Positions 8,409-17,920 of a stretch of 39,271 bases of DNA are shown here, piece after piece. How positions within the stretch are numbered: position 1 is the first letter of the stretch; each line of letters starts with the position of its first letter. This stretch comes from Gemmatimonadaceae bacterium (lineage in GTDB: Bacteria; Gemmatimonadota; Gemmatimonadetes; Gemmatimonadales; Gemmatimonadaceae). A model generated the notes under the pieces. That model was given only the letters and a program-made list of their open reading frames with translations. It was not told where the DNA came from and ran no database searches. The DNA is taken from assembly GCA_013361935.1 (NCBI GenBank), contig JABFXC010000134.1:1-39271 (forward strand), given 5' to 3'. Both the position numbers and the translations under genes were made by a program.

Positions 8409-8822
8409 TCAGGCCGCCGCGGGGCGAGCTTCGTTCACGCGGGTGCGCGCGTCCGGCCGGACCGGAGGAATCGGCGGCGCCACGTGCCGGGCGCGGATGC
8501 GCGAGAAGACGTACAGGTTGAAGAAGTGCATCAGCCCCACGCCGAGGAGCACGCCGCCGAGCTTTCCCGCGAGGACCTCGACCCCGGCGCGGGTGGTGTA
8601 GTACTCGCCCTCGACGCGGAGGTTGAGCGCGACGTAGCCGAGGTTCATGAGGTAGAAGCCGACGACGAGCAGGTGGTTCACCGAGTGCGCCATCTCCTCG
8701 TCCCCGCCGAAGACGTCGACGAGGAAGCGGTAGCCGTTCCGGTAGAGGGTGCGCCCTACCCAGACGGTGATGGCGATGCTGATGGGGACGTAGAGCGCGT
8801 AGGCGAAGAGTACGACCGGCAT
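8409..8822 (-). CDS. Small integral membrane protein, first gene of tetR operon
   Basis: This 137-aa protein has three or four hydrophobic segments (about residues 2-22, 47-65 and 85-108). The first segment is followed by VGRTLYRNGYRFLVDVFGGDEEMAHSVNHLL and the C-terminal tail is polar. I do not recognise a named family. The ATG at 8822 is preferred over an in-frame ATG at 8876: 8822 has AAGGAG five bases upstream, while the longer version would translate through the -35/-10 elements and one palindromic operator. It heads the operon with the DCC protein, TetR regulator and Maf. Its position next to the regulated promoter suggests it is the main induced product. Confidence 0.78.
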   Translation of the reverse strand: MPVVLFAYALYVPISIAITVWVGRTLYRNGYRFLVDVFGGDEEMAHSVNHLLVVGFYLMNLGYVALNLRVEGEYYTTRAGVEVLAGKLGGVLLGVGLMHFFNLYVFSRIRARHVAPPIPPVRPDARTRVNEARPAAA

Positions 8823-8834
8823 ATGGGCTCCTTG

Positions 8835-8848
8835 TTGAACGCGTTCAA
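8835..8848. promoter_or_regulatory. Palindromic operator 1, probable TetR site
   Basis: TTGAACGCGTTCAA is a perfect 14-bp palindrome covering the expected transcription start, just downstream of the -10 box of the minus-strand operon. A second copy, TTGAACCTGTTCAA, lies at 8885-8898, with the centres exactly 50 bp apart. An operon-encoded TetR protein makes autoregulation the simplest reading. Confidence 0.7.
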
Positions 8849-8876
8849 TTATTACCCTGACCAACCTCGCGGTCAA
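8848..8876 (-). promoter_or_regulatory. Sigma-70-type promoter of membrane protein-DCC-tetR-maf operon
   Basis: On the minus strand there is a -35 box TTGACC (8876-8871) and a -10 region TAATAAT (8854-8848), with 16 or 17 bp spacing depending on the register. This AT-rich stretch stands out strongly in a 70% GC sequence. It is sandwiched between two palindromic operators, so a bound repressor would block it. Confidence 0.65.
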
Positions 8877-8884
8877 GAGAAATT

Positions 8885-8898
8885 TTGAACCTGTTCAA
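8885..8898. promoter_or_regulatory. Palindromic operator 2, probable TetR site
   Basis: TTGAACCTGTTCAA has identical half-sites to operator 1 and a non-symmetric central dinucleotide. It lies 8 bp upstream of the -35 box. Centre-to-centre spacing with operator 1 is 50 bp, about five helical turns, which would place two dimers on the same DNA face. Confidence 0.68.
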
Positions 8899-8943
8899 CA
8901 ATGCGGGCGCCATTCGGGTCTGCCGCGACGGCGGTGCCCCGCA

Positions 8944-9414
8944 TCACCGTCCCGCTCCGCCGGCCGCCCGCTCCAGCCACAGCGTCACCGGACCGTCGTT
9001 CACCAGCTCCACGTCCATCATCGCCCCGAACTCGCCCGTCTCCACCACCAGCCCGCGCGCGCGCAGCAGCGCGACGAAACGCTCGTAGAGCGGGCGCGCG
9101 TGCTCCGGACGCGCCGCGTCGATGAAGCTCGGCCGCCTCCCTTTCGCCGCGTCGCCGTACAGCGTGAACTGCGAGACCGCGAGCACCGCGCCGCCGACAT
9201 CGCCCAGCGCGAGGTTCATCCGCTCCTCGGCATCCGCGAAGAGTCGCAACCCGGCGACCTTCTCGGCCATCCACGCCGCCTGTTCCTCGCCGTCCGCGTG
9301 CGCCACGCCGACGAGTAGGAGGTACCCGCGGCCGATCCGGCCGCTCACCCGCGACCCGCCCCCTTCCCTGATCCGCACCTCGGCGCGCGACACGCGCTGC
9401 AACAGGACTCGCAT
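8944..9414 (-). CDS. dtd: D-aminoacyl-tRNA deacylase
   Basis: This is a 156-aa protein of the DTD family, which removes D-amino acids (and glycine) mischarged on tRNA and so protects translation from wrong chirality. Both diagnostic motifs are present: [17 protein letters not shown] in the middle, and [18 protein letters not shown] near the C-terminus, which carries the cross-subunit Gly-cisPro-type region (here NDGPVT). The N-terminus [15 protein letters not shown] is typical. It is the last gene of the run glmM-glmS-Hcp-like-dtd on the minus strand, 34 bp after the preceding gene. Confidence 0.96.
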   Translation of the reverse strand: MRVLLQRVSRAEVRIREGGGSRVSGRIGRGYLLLVGVAHADGEEQAAWMAEKVAGLRLFADAEERMNLALGDVGGAVLAVSQFTLYGDAAKGRRPSFIDAARPEHARPLYERFVALLRARGLVVETGEFGAMMDVELVNDGPVTLWLERAAGGAGR

Positions 9415-9448
9415 GGCGCGGAAAGCTATCGCGCGCGGGAGTCGGTCC

Positions 9449-10188
9449 TCACCGGCCGTCGATGACGACGCGCGCTCCGGCGAGGATCGTCTCCTCCTGA
9501 ACCGGCGCCCAGCGGGACAGCTCGGCGTTGAGCAGCGCGAGCCGCTCCCGCTGGATGCCGAGCTTCCGCGTCAGCACCGCGACGTTCGCCTTCGCGTGCG
9601 CCAGCTCGAGTGAGGACGACATGTCACGCTTGCGCAGCGACTCGACGACCCCGAGCTGGCGCTGCGCCTCGTCGAGATCGACGCCGATCTGGTCGATCGC
9701 CTCGTCGAGCGCCAGCTGACGTTCGCGCAGCGGCGCATCGTCGTGGTTCGACGCGAGCCGTGAGGACAGCACCTGCACGTCGTAGAGGTGCACGACGACG
9801 CCAAGGCCGTCTTCGTTGCCGGGAAGCTGCATCGTCACCTCGGGAAGCCGGGCTCCCTCGACCGCGCGCCGCGCCAGCTCGGTGCTCAGACTGTCGGGGC
9901 TGCGCACGATGCGCAGCTGCGCCGCCGGCCCGCTCTGGGCGGCGTGGCCGCGCATCGCCGCGGGTGCGCCCGCCGCGCCGTTCACGGTGATTTCGAACTG
10001 CCGGGCGGCCACCGGCGCGCTCGGCCCTCCGCCGAAATCGAAGGTCACGCGCGGAGCCGGCGGGGTCGGCACCGCGGTCTCGCGCAGCGCGACCGTGTCG
10101 ACGACGACCACCGTGTCCGGCACGCGCAGCGACACCCGCGACACGCCCGCCGTGGCGACCTGCAGCGCGGCGAGAATCAGCGTTCCCG

Positions 10189-10192
<4 letters not shown>
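9449..10192 (-). CDS. Secreted Hcp-like protein with C-terminal coiled coil
   Basis: This is a 247-aa protein that starts with a short hydrophobic N-terminus ([16 protein letters not shown]), possibly a signal peptide. Residues about 64-146 have the pattern of Hcp-type proteins: RQFEITVNG, then [28 protein letters not shown], then [14 protein letters not shown]. In the type VI secretion tube protein Hcp, the comparable order is a strand, 'SP.L..AL..G..LPEVT', and a 'I.L.DV.ISS' strand. Residues about 155-227 are a long amphipathic helix or coiled coil with Leu/Ile heptads. The ATG at 10192 overlaps the glmS stop (ATGA). No other type VI secretion gene is in the window. The Hcp resemblance is recognised by eye and needs a profile search. 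Confidence 0.6.
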
Positions 10193-12015
<1,823 letters not shown>

Positions 12016-12042
12016 GGTCGTTCGCCTCGTTGATGTTCTCGT

Positions 12043-13410
12043 TCAGCGCCCCAGCGCGTCCAGTGGAACCCGCGACCGCGCGACGAGATCCCTCGCCTCC
12101 GCCGCCGTCGGCGCCTCGGCGATCACCCGCACGATCGGTTCGGTCCCCGAGGGGCGCACGTGCACCCAGCGGTCGTGCCAGGCGAGTCGCAGCCCGTCCT
12201 GGGTGTCGACCTCGGCGCCGGGAAATGCCGTCCGCAGAGCCTCGTACACCGTGGTGAGGCTCGCGTCCGGCCGGTCCAGCTTGTCCTTCACGATCACGTA
12301 CCGCGGATGATCGCTCACGATCGACGACAGCGGCCGTCCTTCCTCGACCATGAGCTGCAGCAGGATCGCGATGCCTAACGGCGCGTCGCGTCCGAGGTGG
12401 AGCTCCGGGAGGATCACTCCCCCGTTCCCCTCTCCGCCGACCGCGGCCTGCTCGCTCCGCATCCGGGTCGCGACGTTGACCTCCCCCACCGCCGCCCGGA
12501 TCACCGGCGCCCCCGCCGCCACCGCGACGTCGTCCACCACGCGGCTCGTCGACAGGTTGATCACCACCGGCCCCTTCCGGTACCGGAGCACGAGCTTCGC
12601 GGCGAGAGCGAGGGTGTAGTCCTCGCCGATCGCCTTCCCGTCTTCCGAGACCAGCGCCAGCCGGTCCACGTCCGGATCGACCGCGAGCCCGACGTCGGCC
12701 CTGGTCTCAAGCACGAGGCGTTCCAGCTCGCCGAGGTTTTCGGCCACCGGCTCGGGAGGCCGCGGAAAGCGGCCGTCCGGCTCCAGGTTGATCGACGTGG
12801 TCATGCACCCCAGGCGCTCGAGCAGCTGCGGCACGATGACCGCCCCCGCTCCGCGGCAGCTGTCCAGCGCCACCCGGAACTTCCGCGCGCGGATGCGCGG
12901 GACGTCGATGAAGGGGAGCGCCAGCACGGCGTCGACGTGGCGCTCGATCGCCCGATCGTCCGGATCGAGCGTGCCGAGCCTGTCCCACGTCGCCCGCGGA
13001 AGTCCCTGCTCCATCATCGTTCGCATCGCCGTCCCCTCGACGGCGTCGAGAAAGAGCCCGCTCGGGCCGATCATCTTCAGCGCGTTCCACTCGATCGGGT
13101 TGTGGCTCGCCGAGATCATGATTCCCCCCGCCGCATGGTGATGCTCCACCGCGAGCTGCGTCGTCGGGGTCGTCGCCAGGCCGAGATCGATCACCGAGGC
13201 GCCGACCGACTGCAGGGCCGACACCACGACTCTGTGGAACATCGGCCCCGACACCCGGCTGTCCCGCCCCACCACCACGGAACGGGAACGCCTGGCCGCC
13301 AGCGCCCAGGCACCGAAGCCGGCAGCGAATCGCGCCACCACCTCCGGCGTCAGCGCCTCGCCGACGCGGCCGCGGACCCCCGAGACGCTCACCATCAACC
13401 CTTCGTACAT
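12043..13410 (-). CDS. glmM: Phosphoglucosamine mutase
   Basis: This 455-aa member of the alpha-D-phosphohexomutase family converts glucosamine-6-phosphate to glucosamine-1-phosphate, the step after GlmS. The phosphoserine loop is GGIMISASHNP with catalytic Ser102. The metal loop is DPDVDRLALV, the sugar loop follows in the VNVATRM...GGEGNGGVI region, and the phosphate-binding site is VRPSGTEPIVRV. The active loop reads SASHNP rather than TASHNP, a small change that should be tolerated. A phosphomannomutase is the alternative, but position directly before glmS favours GlmM. The gene contains one CGTTAGGCA repeat, read in frame as Pro-Leu-Gly. It is divergent from the chemotaxis gene across 148 bp. 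Confidence 0.9.
   Translation of the reverse strand: MYEGLMVSVSGVRGRVGEALTPEVVARFAAGFGAWALAARRSRSVVVGRDSRVSGPMFHRVVVSALQSVGASVIDLGLATTPTTQLAVEHHHAAGGIMISASHNPIEWNALKMIGPSGLFLDAVEGTAMRTMMEQGLPRATWDRLGTLDPDDRAIERHVDAVLALPFIDVPRIRARKFRVALDSCRGAGAVIVPQLLERLGCMTTSINLEPDGRFPRPPEPVAENLGELERLVLETRADVGLAVDPDVDRLALVSEDGKAIGEDYTLALAAKLVLRYRKGPVVINLSTSRVVDDVAVAAGAPVIRAAVGEVNVATRMRSEQAAVGGEGNGGVILPELHLGRDAPLGIAILLQLMVEEGRPLSSIVSDHPRYVIVKDKLDRPDASLTTVYEALRTAFPGAEVDTQDGLRLAWHDRWVHVRPSGTEPIVRVIAEAPTAAEARDLVARSRVPLDALGR
12372..12380 (-). repeat. CGTTAGGCA dispersed 9-mer, copy 2
   Basis: Exact copy on the minus strand inside glmM, sense to the gene. It is read CCG TTA GGC AT, giving Pro-Leu-Gly with a TTA codon. 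Confidence 0.7.
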
Positions 13411-13558
13411 TCGCCCTCCGGCGCAGTTCGGTAGATCGAGGAAAGATCGCCACCTCGGCCCACCGTCGGCACCCCTTGGCGCCCTTTCGCGGTTTTACCT
13501 GCGCGCCCCGCACCGCGTCCTTTGAGGGCACTCCGACTCGCCCCGCTCTCCGGTACCA
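13411..13558. other. Divergent intergenic region glmM / chemotaxis gene
   Basis: These 148 bp separate the glmM and MCP starts. I see no convincing -35/-10 pair on either strand and no strong inverted repeat. The GC content is similar to the genes, with one T-rich patch (GGTTTTACC) near 13492-13500. Confidence 0.4.
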
Positions 13559-15295
13559 TTGCAGCCCGCTATCCGCGCCTCCGCCTGGTCCTTCCGCTCC
13601 AAGCTCGCGCTCCTCAGCGTCGGCGCGGTGCTGGTGACCCTGATCCTCGTCCTCGTCCCGATCTACCGCTCCTCGGAGCAGGAGCTCGCGGACGCCCACG
13701 GACGCCGGCTGCTGGCCATCGCCCGCACCACCGCGGAGATGCTCCCGGCGGACAGCCTCGACGCGATCGCCGGCTCGGGTGGGACCCATGGTCCAGCGTT
13801 CGCCTTCGGCCGGGGCCTTCTCAAGCGCCTGTGGAGCGCCAATGGCGGGGACGTCAGCCAGCTCGCCAACGGGATCGCCGTCCTGCGCCGTGAAGGAGCG
13901 CGCTACCGCTATCTCGTCCACTCGTCGTGGAGCGCGGGACAGCCGCAGTACAATCGTCGCTGGGAGCCGCCGGCGGAGATCGCCGACTCCATCGCGCGCG
14001 CGCGCGCCGGCTGGGTCGCGGTCCACGACTCGACCATGGGCGACATGATCGTCGCCATCGCGCCGGTGCTGCGCGCGGGGGGCGCCGCGGCCGGCTACGT
14101 CCTGACGATGATGCGCACCGACGACTTCATCGAGGATTTCCGTGGACGCCTCGTGAAGTTCGCGGTCTATCCGGTGCTCGCCGTGCTGCTCGTCCTCGTG
14201 GGCGCGAACGTCGCCGCCTCGCGGCTCACGCGGGGCGTCGAGCTCGTGGCCGCACACGCCGAGGCGGTCGCCCAGGGGCGGCTGGCCAGCGACCTCGCCT
14301 TCCGCGGGACCGACGAGATCGGATCGCTCGCCGATTCCTTCCGCCGGATGACCCACAGCCTCTCCGGTCTCGTACGGGACCTCGAAGTGGGAGCGACCGA
14401 GGTCGCCGCCACCGCCGAGCAGCTCGCGTCGGGCGCCCAGGAGATGAGCGCATCGACGCAGGAGGTCGCCGCGGCCGCGCACTCGATCGCCGACTCGGCC
14501 GCGGTGCAGACGGATGGCATCGGCAAGATCGTCGGCGTCTCCGGGCGCGTCGTCGAGCGCGCGCTTCGCACCGTGGAGTACGCGCGGAGCGCACAGGGGG
14601 CGGCGGACACGATGAGCCTCTCCGCGCAGCGCGGCGTGGCCTCGGCGCAGCAGGCACTGGAAAGCATGGGCGCGATCACCGACGTCACCAAGGAGACCGT
14701 GCCGGCCGTGGAGGAGCTGGGTGAGAAGTCCCAGCGCATCGGCAAGGTCGCCGACACCATCGCGGCGATCGCCAGGCAGACCAACCTGCTCGCCCTCAAC
14801 GCGGCCATCGAGGCCGCGCGCGCGGGCGAGCACGGCAAGGGCTTCGCCGTCGTCGCCGACGAGGTTCGCAAGCTCGCCGGCGAGACCGCCCGCGCGCTCG
14901 ACACCATCCGCAAGCTCGCCGGCGAGATGCGCGCGGCCTCGGTGCGCACGGGCGAGCGCATCACCCAGGTCAGCAACCGCGTGAACAACGGGGCCGACGT
15001 CATCCGCAACTCGGCCATCGCGCTCACGCAGATCGGCCGCGAGATCGACGAGAGTCGCCGCGCCGTCGCCCAGATCGTCGACGCCGCGGAGTCGCAGCGC
15101 TCCGAGGTCGAGGGGCTCGCGCGGGCGATTGAATCCATCGCCACGGTCGCCGAGAGCAATGCGTCGACGTCGCAGCAGGTGAGCGCCGTCGTCCAGCAGC
15201 AGACCGCCTCGATGAGCCACGTCACCGAGTCCAGCCAGCATCTGGCCGACATCGCGACGCGGTTGAAGGCGGCGATGACGCGCTTCACGATCTAG
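13559..15295 (+). CDS. Methyl-accepting chemotaxis protein
   Basis: This 578-aa transmembrane chemoreceptor has TM1 at residues about 14-34, a periplasmic sensor of about 160 residues, and TM2 at about 205-225. A HAMP linker follows (about 225-275, with [10 protein letters not shown] and [14 protein letters not shown]). The long cytoplasmic signalling coiled coil has the conserved hairpin tip [20 protein letters not shown] and the following [15 protein letters not shown]. It would control a CheA/CheW array. The start is uncertain: no ATG precedes TM1, so the TTG at 13559 (giving [10 protein letters not shown]) is used. The ligand is unknown. No che genes are nearby, so it is an orphan receptor. 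Confidence 0.93.
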   Translation: MQPAIRASAWSFRSKLALLSVGAVLVTLILVLVPIYRSSEQELADAHGRRLLAIARTTAEMLPADSLDAIAGSGGTHGPAFAFGRGLLKRLWSANGGDVSQLANGIAVLRREGARYRYLVHSSWSAGQPQYNRRWEPPAEIADSIARARAGWVAVHDSTMGDMIVAIAPVLRAGGAAAGYVLTMMRTDDFIEDFRGRLVKFAVYPVLAVLLVLVGANVAASRLTRGVELVAAHAEAVAQGRLASDLAFRGTDEIGSLADSFRRMTHSLSGLVRDLEVGATEVAATAEQLASGAQEMSASTQEVAAAAHSIADSAAVQTDGIGKIVGVSGRVVERALRTVEYARSAQGAADTMSLSAQRGVASAQQALESMGAITDVTKETVPAVEELGEKSQRIGKVADTIAAIARQTNLLALNAAIEAARAGEHGKGFAVVADEVRKLAGETARALDTIRKLAGEMRAASVRTGERITQVSNRVNNGADVIRNSAIALTQIGREIDESRRAVAQIVDAAESQRSEVEGLARAIESIATVAESNASTSQQVSAVVQQQTASMSHVTESSQHLADIATRLKAAMTRFTI

Positions 15296-15304
15296 CTTTG
15301 GGGG

Positions 15305-16741
15305 GTGACCGACCCCCTTGCTCTCCTGCCTCTCGCCGCCGCCGCGCGCGGTGGCACCGTCGATGGCCTCGAGTCCTCCGCGCTCGTCGCGGCGGGGCTG
15401 ACCCTCCTCCAGCGATCGGCGCCGCTGGTCCGCGCGCTCGCGGGGCGCCGCGCCGGGATTCTCCTCCCCACCTCGCCGGCCTTCCTCACGGCGCTCGCCG
15501 CTTCCGAGGGCCGGGGTGCGGTGCTCATGAATCCGCTGGCCGCGCCGCGCGAGCTCGCGTATCAGATCGCCGACGCGCAGGTCGGCGCGGTCTTCACCAC
15601 CGCCGCGCTCGGCGACCGCCTCCCCCGGGAGCTCCCGCGCGTGCTGCTCGACGACGCGCCGCGGTCGGCGACGATCGTCGCCGGCGGATCGACGCGCGCG
15701 ATCGATCTCGGCTCGCACTTTCCCCTCGCGCTCGAGGGCGACCCGTCGACGGAGGGGCGCGACGAGGAGGCGGCGATCGTCTACACCTCGGCGATGAGCG
15801 GCCGTCCACTCGGCGCCATCCTCACCCATCGGAATCTGCTCGCCAACGCGCGCGCGACGGTGCAGGCCGCGGAGCTCGCCGACCACGATCATTTCCTCGC
15901 CGCGCTTCCGTTCTCGCATCTCTTCGGCCTCGTCGTCGCCGGGGTCGCGCCGCTGCTCGCGGGCGCGCGCGTGACGACGATGCCGCGCTTCAATCCCCTG
16001 CGCGCGCTGGGCCGTCTCGAGGACGATGTCACGCACTTCGTCGGCGTCCCGGCGATGTACGTCGCGATGCTCGCGGCGCTCGAGGGGCGCGGCGAGGCCT
16101 TTCGAGCCGCGGCGCTCCGCGTCTGCATCTGCGGCGGAGCTCCACTGCCCATGGACGTGCAGGACCGCTGGTTCGACGCGACCGGCGTGGAGCTGCGTCA
16201 GGGATACGGGCTCACCGAGGCATCCCCCGTCGCGCTCTTCAACCGCACCGGCATGCCTAACGTGCGGGGAACGCTCGGCTTGCCCTACCCGGGGGTGGAG
16301 GTCACCGTGCGGGATCCTGCCTCCGGCCGGGAGTGTGCGGCGGGCGCCGCCGGCGAGATCAGCGTCCGAGGGCCCACGGTCTTCGCCGGCTATGTCGGCG
16401 CGGGGGCCGGCGCGCCCACCGGGCTCGAGGTCCGCGACGGGTGGCTGCGTACGGGCGACCTCGGCGTCGTGCGCGACGACGGCCGCATCGAGTTTCGCGG
16501 CGTGCGGAAGCCGATGTTCACCCGCAACGGCTTTAACATCTACCCTCGCGAGCTGGAGCTCGCGGTGGCCGAGCTGTCCGGAGTGGAGTCGGCGGCCGTG
16601 CGCGCCATCCCCGATCCGGCGCACGAGAATGGGATCGAGCTCAGGGTGCGCGGCGACGTGAGCGAGGCCGATGTGCGCGTCTGGTGCGCAGAGCGGTTGA
16701 GCGCCTACAAGCAGCCGACGGTGGTCATCGTCGGCGGCTGA
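15305..16741 (+). CDS. Divergent acyl-CoA synthetase-like (ANL superfamily) protein
   Basis: This 478-aa protein has the fold order of adenylate-forming enzymes. It has ALPFSHLFGLVV (A4-like), VCICGGAPLP, the A5 motif QGYGLTEASP, and the A7/A8 region GWLRTGDLG...DGRIEFRGVRKPMFTRNGFNIYPRELE. Two catalytic elements are abnormal. The A3 phosphate loop, normally TSGTTGxPKG, reads TSAMSGRPLG (residues 161-170), with no Lys and no GT(T/S)G. The protein ends at LSAYKQPTVVIVGG, just before where the A10 SGK lysine should be. The GTG start is 9 bp after the MCP stop. It may be a degenerate or repurposed ligase, or a subfamily with different chemistry. It carries a CGTTAGGCA copy in antisense. Confidence 0.8.
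   Translation: MTDPLALLPLAAAARGGTVDGLESSALVAAGLTLLQRSAPLVRALAGRRAGILLPTSPAFLTALAASEGRGAVLMNPLAAPRELAYQIADAQVGAVFTTAALGDRLPRELPRVLLDDAPRSATIVAGGSTRAIDLGSHFPLALEGDPSTEGRDEEAAIVYTSAMSGRPLGAILTHRNLLANARATVQAAELADHDHFLAALPFSHLFGLVVAGVAPLLAGARVTTMPRFNPLRALGRLEDDVTHFVGVPAMYVAMLAALEGRGEAFRAAALRVCICGGAPLPMDVQDRWFDATGVELRQGYGLTEASPVALFNRTGMPNVRGTLGLPYPGVEVTVRDPASGRECAAGAAGEISVRGPTVFAGYVGAGAGAPTGLEVRDGWLRTGDLGVVRDDGRIEFRGVRKPMFTRNGFNIYPRELELAVAELSGVESAAVRAIPDPAHENGIELRVRGDVSEADVRVWCAERLSAYKQPTVVIVGG
16254..16262 (-). repeat. CGTTAGGCA dispersed 9-mer, copy 3
   Basis: Exact copy on the minus strand, antisense within the acyl-CoA-synthetase-like gene. The gene reads (A)TG CCT AAC G, giving Met-Pro-Asn. 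Confidence 0.7.
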
Positions 16742-16753
16742 GCGGCGGCTTGA

Positions 16754-17806
16754 TCAGATCGCCGGCACGGCCGCCGGGATCGCTCCGCTCTCGATGGCGG
16801 CCAGGAAGGCGCGGACGACGGCGGGATCGAACTGCGTACCGCTGCACCGCTCCACTTCCGCGATCGCGTCGGCGATGCCCATCTGCGCGCCGCGATAGGG
16901 CCGGCCGCTCGTCATCGCGTCGAAGGAGTCGGCCACCGCGGTGATGCGTGCCTCGAGCGGGATCGCATCCCCGGCAAGGCGATCGGGCATCCCCCGCCCG
17001 TCCCAGCGCTCGTGATGCGAGCGGACGATGTTCAGCGCCATCGGCGCCTCGCCGAGCAGCGGCGCGAGGATGCGCCACCCGACCAGCGGGTGCGTCATGA
17101 TGTGCGCGTACTCTTCCTCGGTGAGCGCGCCCGGCTTGTTCAGCACCGCCTCGCGCACGCCGATCTTGCCGATGTCGTGCACCTGCCCCCCCAGCTCGAT
17201 CTGACGCACCATCTCGATGTCGAGCTCCATCGTGCGCGCGATCGCCGACGAGAGATGGCTCACGCGGATCGAATGCCCGCGCGTGTACGGGTCCTTCACT
17301 TCCAGCGCCTCGGCGAGCGACTGCACGCTCGCCAGGAAGAGCTCCTCCAGTCGCCGCGCCTGCACCGCGACGCGCTCCTCCAGGCGCTCCTGATAGTCGC
17401 GATTCTCGAGGATCAGCCGGCGCTTCTCGAGCGCCTGCGTGACGCGCGCGCGCACCTCCTCGAGGTGAAACGGCTTGGTCAGGTAATCCATCGCGCCCAT
17501 CGCCAGGCAGCTCACCGCGACCTCGACGTCGGCGACGGCGGTGATCATCACCACCGCGGTGTCGGGATAGCGCATCCGCGTCTGCCGCAGCAGCTCGATC
17601 CCGTCGATGCGCGGCATGCGCAGATCGGAGAGGACGAGCGGCATCGGCTCGCGCTGCAGGATCTCCAGCGCCTCCGCGCCGTTGCCCGCTTCCCGACAGG
17701 TGAACCCGTCGTTCTGCATCAGGTGAACGAGCACCTGCCGGAGGCGCGGCTCGTCGTCCACGACGAGACAGCGGGCATGCTCGGACACCATCGACAGGCT
17801 GCTCAT
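16754..17806 (-). CDS. Response regulator with HD-GYP-type phosphodiesterase domain
   Basis: This 350-aa protein has an N-terminal receiver domain (residues about 11-125) with acidic pocket DDE, phosphoacceptor D61 (VLSDLRMPRIDG) and conserved K111 (LTKPF). A coiled linker spans about 125-160. The C-terminal domain is HD-GYP (about 160-345), of the type that hydrolyses cyclic di-GMP. It has H210-D211 (VHDIGKIGV), SHHERWDGRGMP at 263-274, and the ADSFDAMTSGRPYR block. The signature GYP is GMP here; many active proteins keep Tyr, so activity should be tested. The ATG at 17806 was chosen because a GGAG lies 11 nt upstream; GTG 17833 and ATG 17791 are alternatives. No partner kinase is adjacent. 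Confidence 0.93.
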   Translation of the reverse strand: MSSLSMVSEHARCLVVDDEPRLRQVLVHLMQNDGFTCREAGNGAEALEILQREPMPLVLSDLRMPRIDGIELLRQTRMRYPDTAVVMITAVADVEVAVSCLAMGAMDYLTKPFHLEEVRARVTQALEKRRLILENRDYQERLEERVAVQARRLEELFLASVQSLAEALEVKDPYTRGHSIRVSHLSSAIARTMELDIEMVRQIELGGQVHDIGKIGVREAVLNKPGALTEEEYAHIMTHPLVGWRILAPLLGEAPMALNIVRSHHERWDGRGMPDRLAGDAIPLEARITAVADSFDAMTSGRPYRGAQMGIADAIAEVERCSGTQFDPAVVRAFLAAIESGAIPAAVPAI

Positions 17807-17920
17807 CGGTTGATCATCTCCATCAGGCTGCACCGCGATTCTCGCTGGTTCCTTCCGCTTCCCGCTTCGGTCGCGCGCGCGTTAGCTTTCTGCCTTCCTC
17901 CTCAACTCCAGAGTCCAGGC

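Noticed and set aside
8823..8876. Upstream ATG start (8876) for the small membrane protein
   Set aside because: It would place the promoter, one operator and the ribosome binding site inside the coding sequence. ATG 8822 has AAGGAG at the right distance.
12707..16624. 1305-codon minus-strand open frame opposite the chemotaxis and synthetase-like genes
   Set aside because: Arg/Ala/Gly-rich low-complexity translation antisense to two well-supported genes; a GC-rich shadow.
16700..16753. A frameshift that would restore the missing C-terminus of the synthetase-like protein
   Set aside because: Only 12 bp remain before the convergent response-regulator stop, so there is no room for the roughly 25-30 missing residues.
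17875..17890. CGTTAGCTT as a further copy of the dispersed 9-mer
   Set aside because: It shares only the first six bases and lies in an intergenic region, unlike the others.
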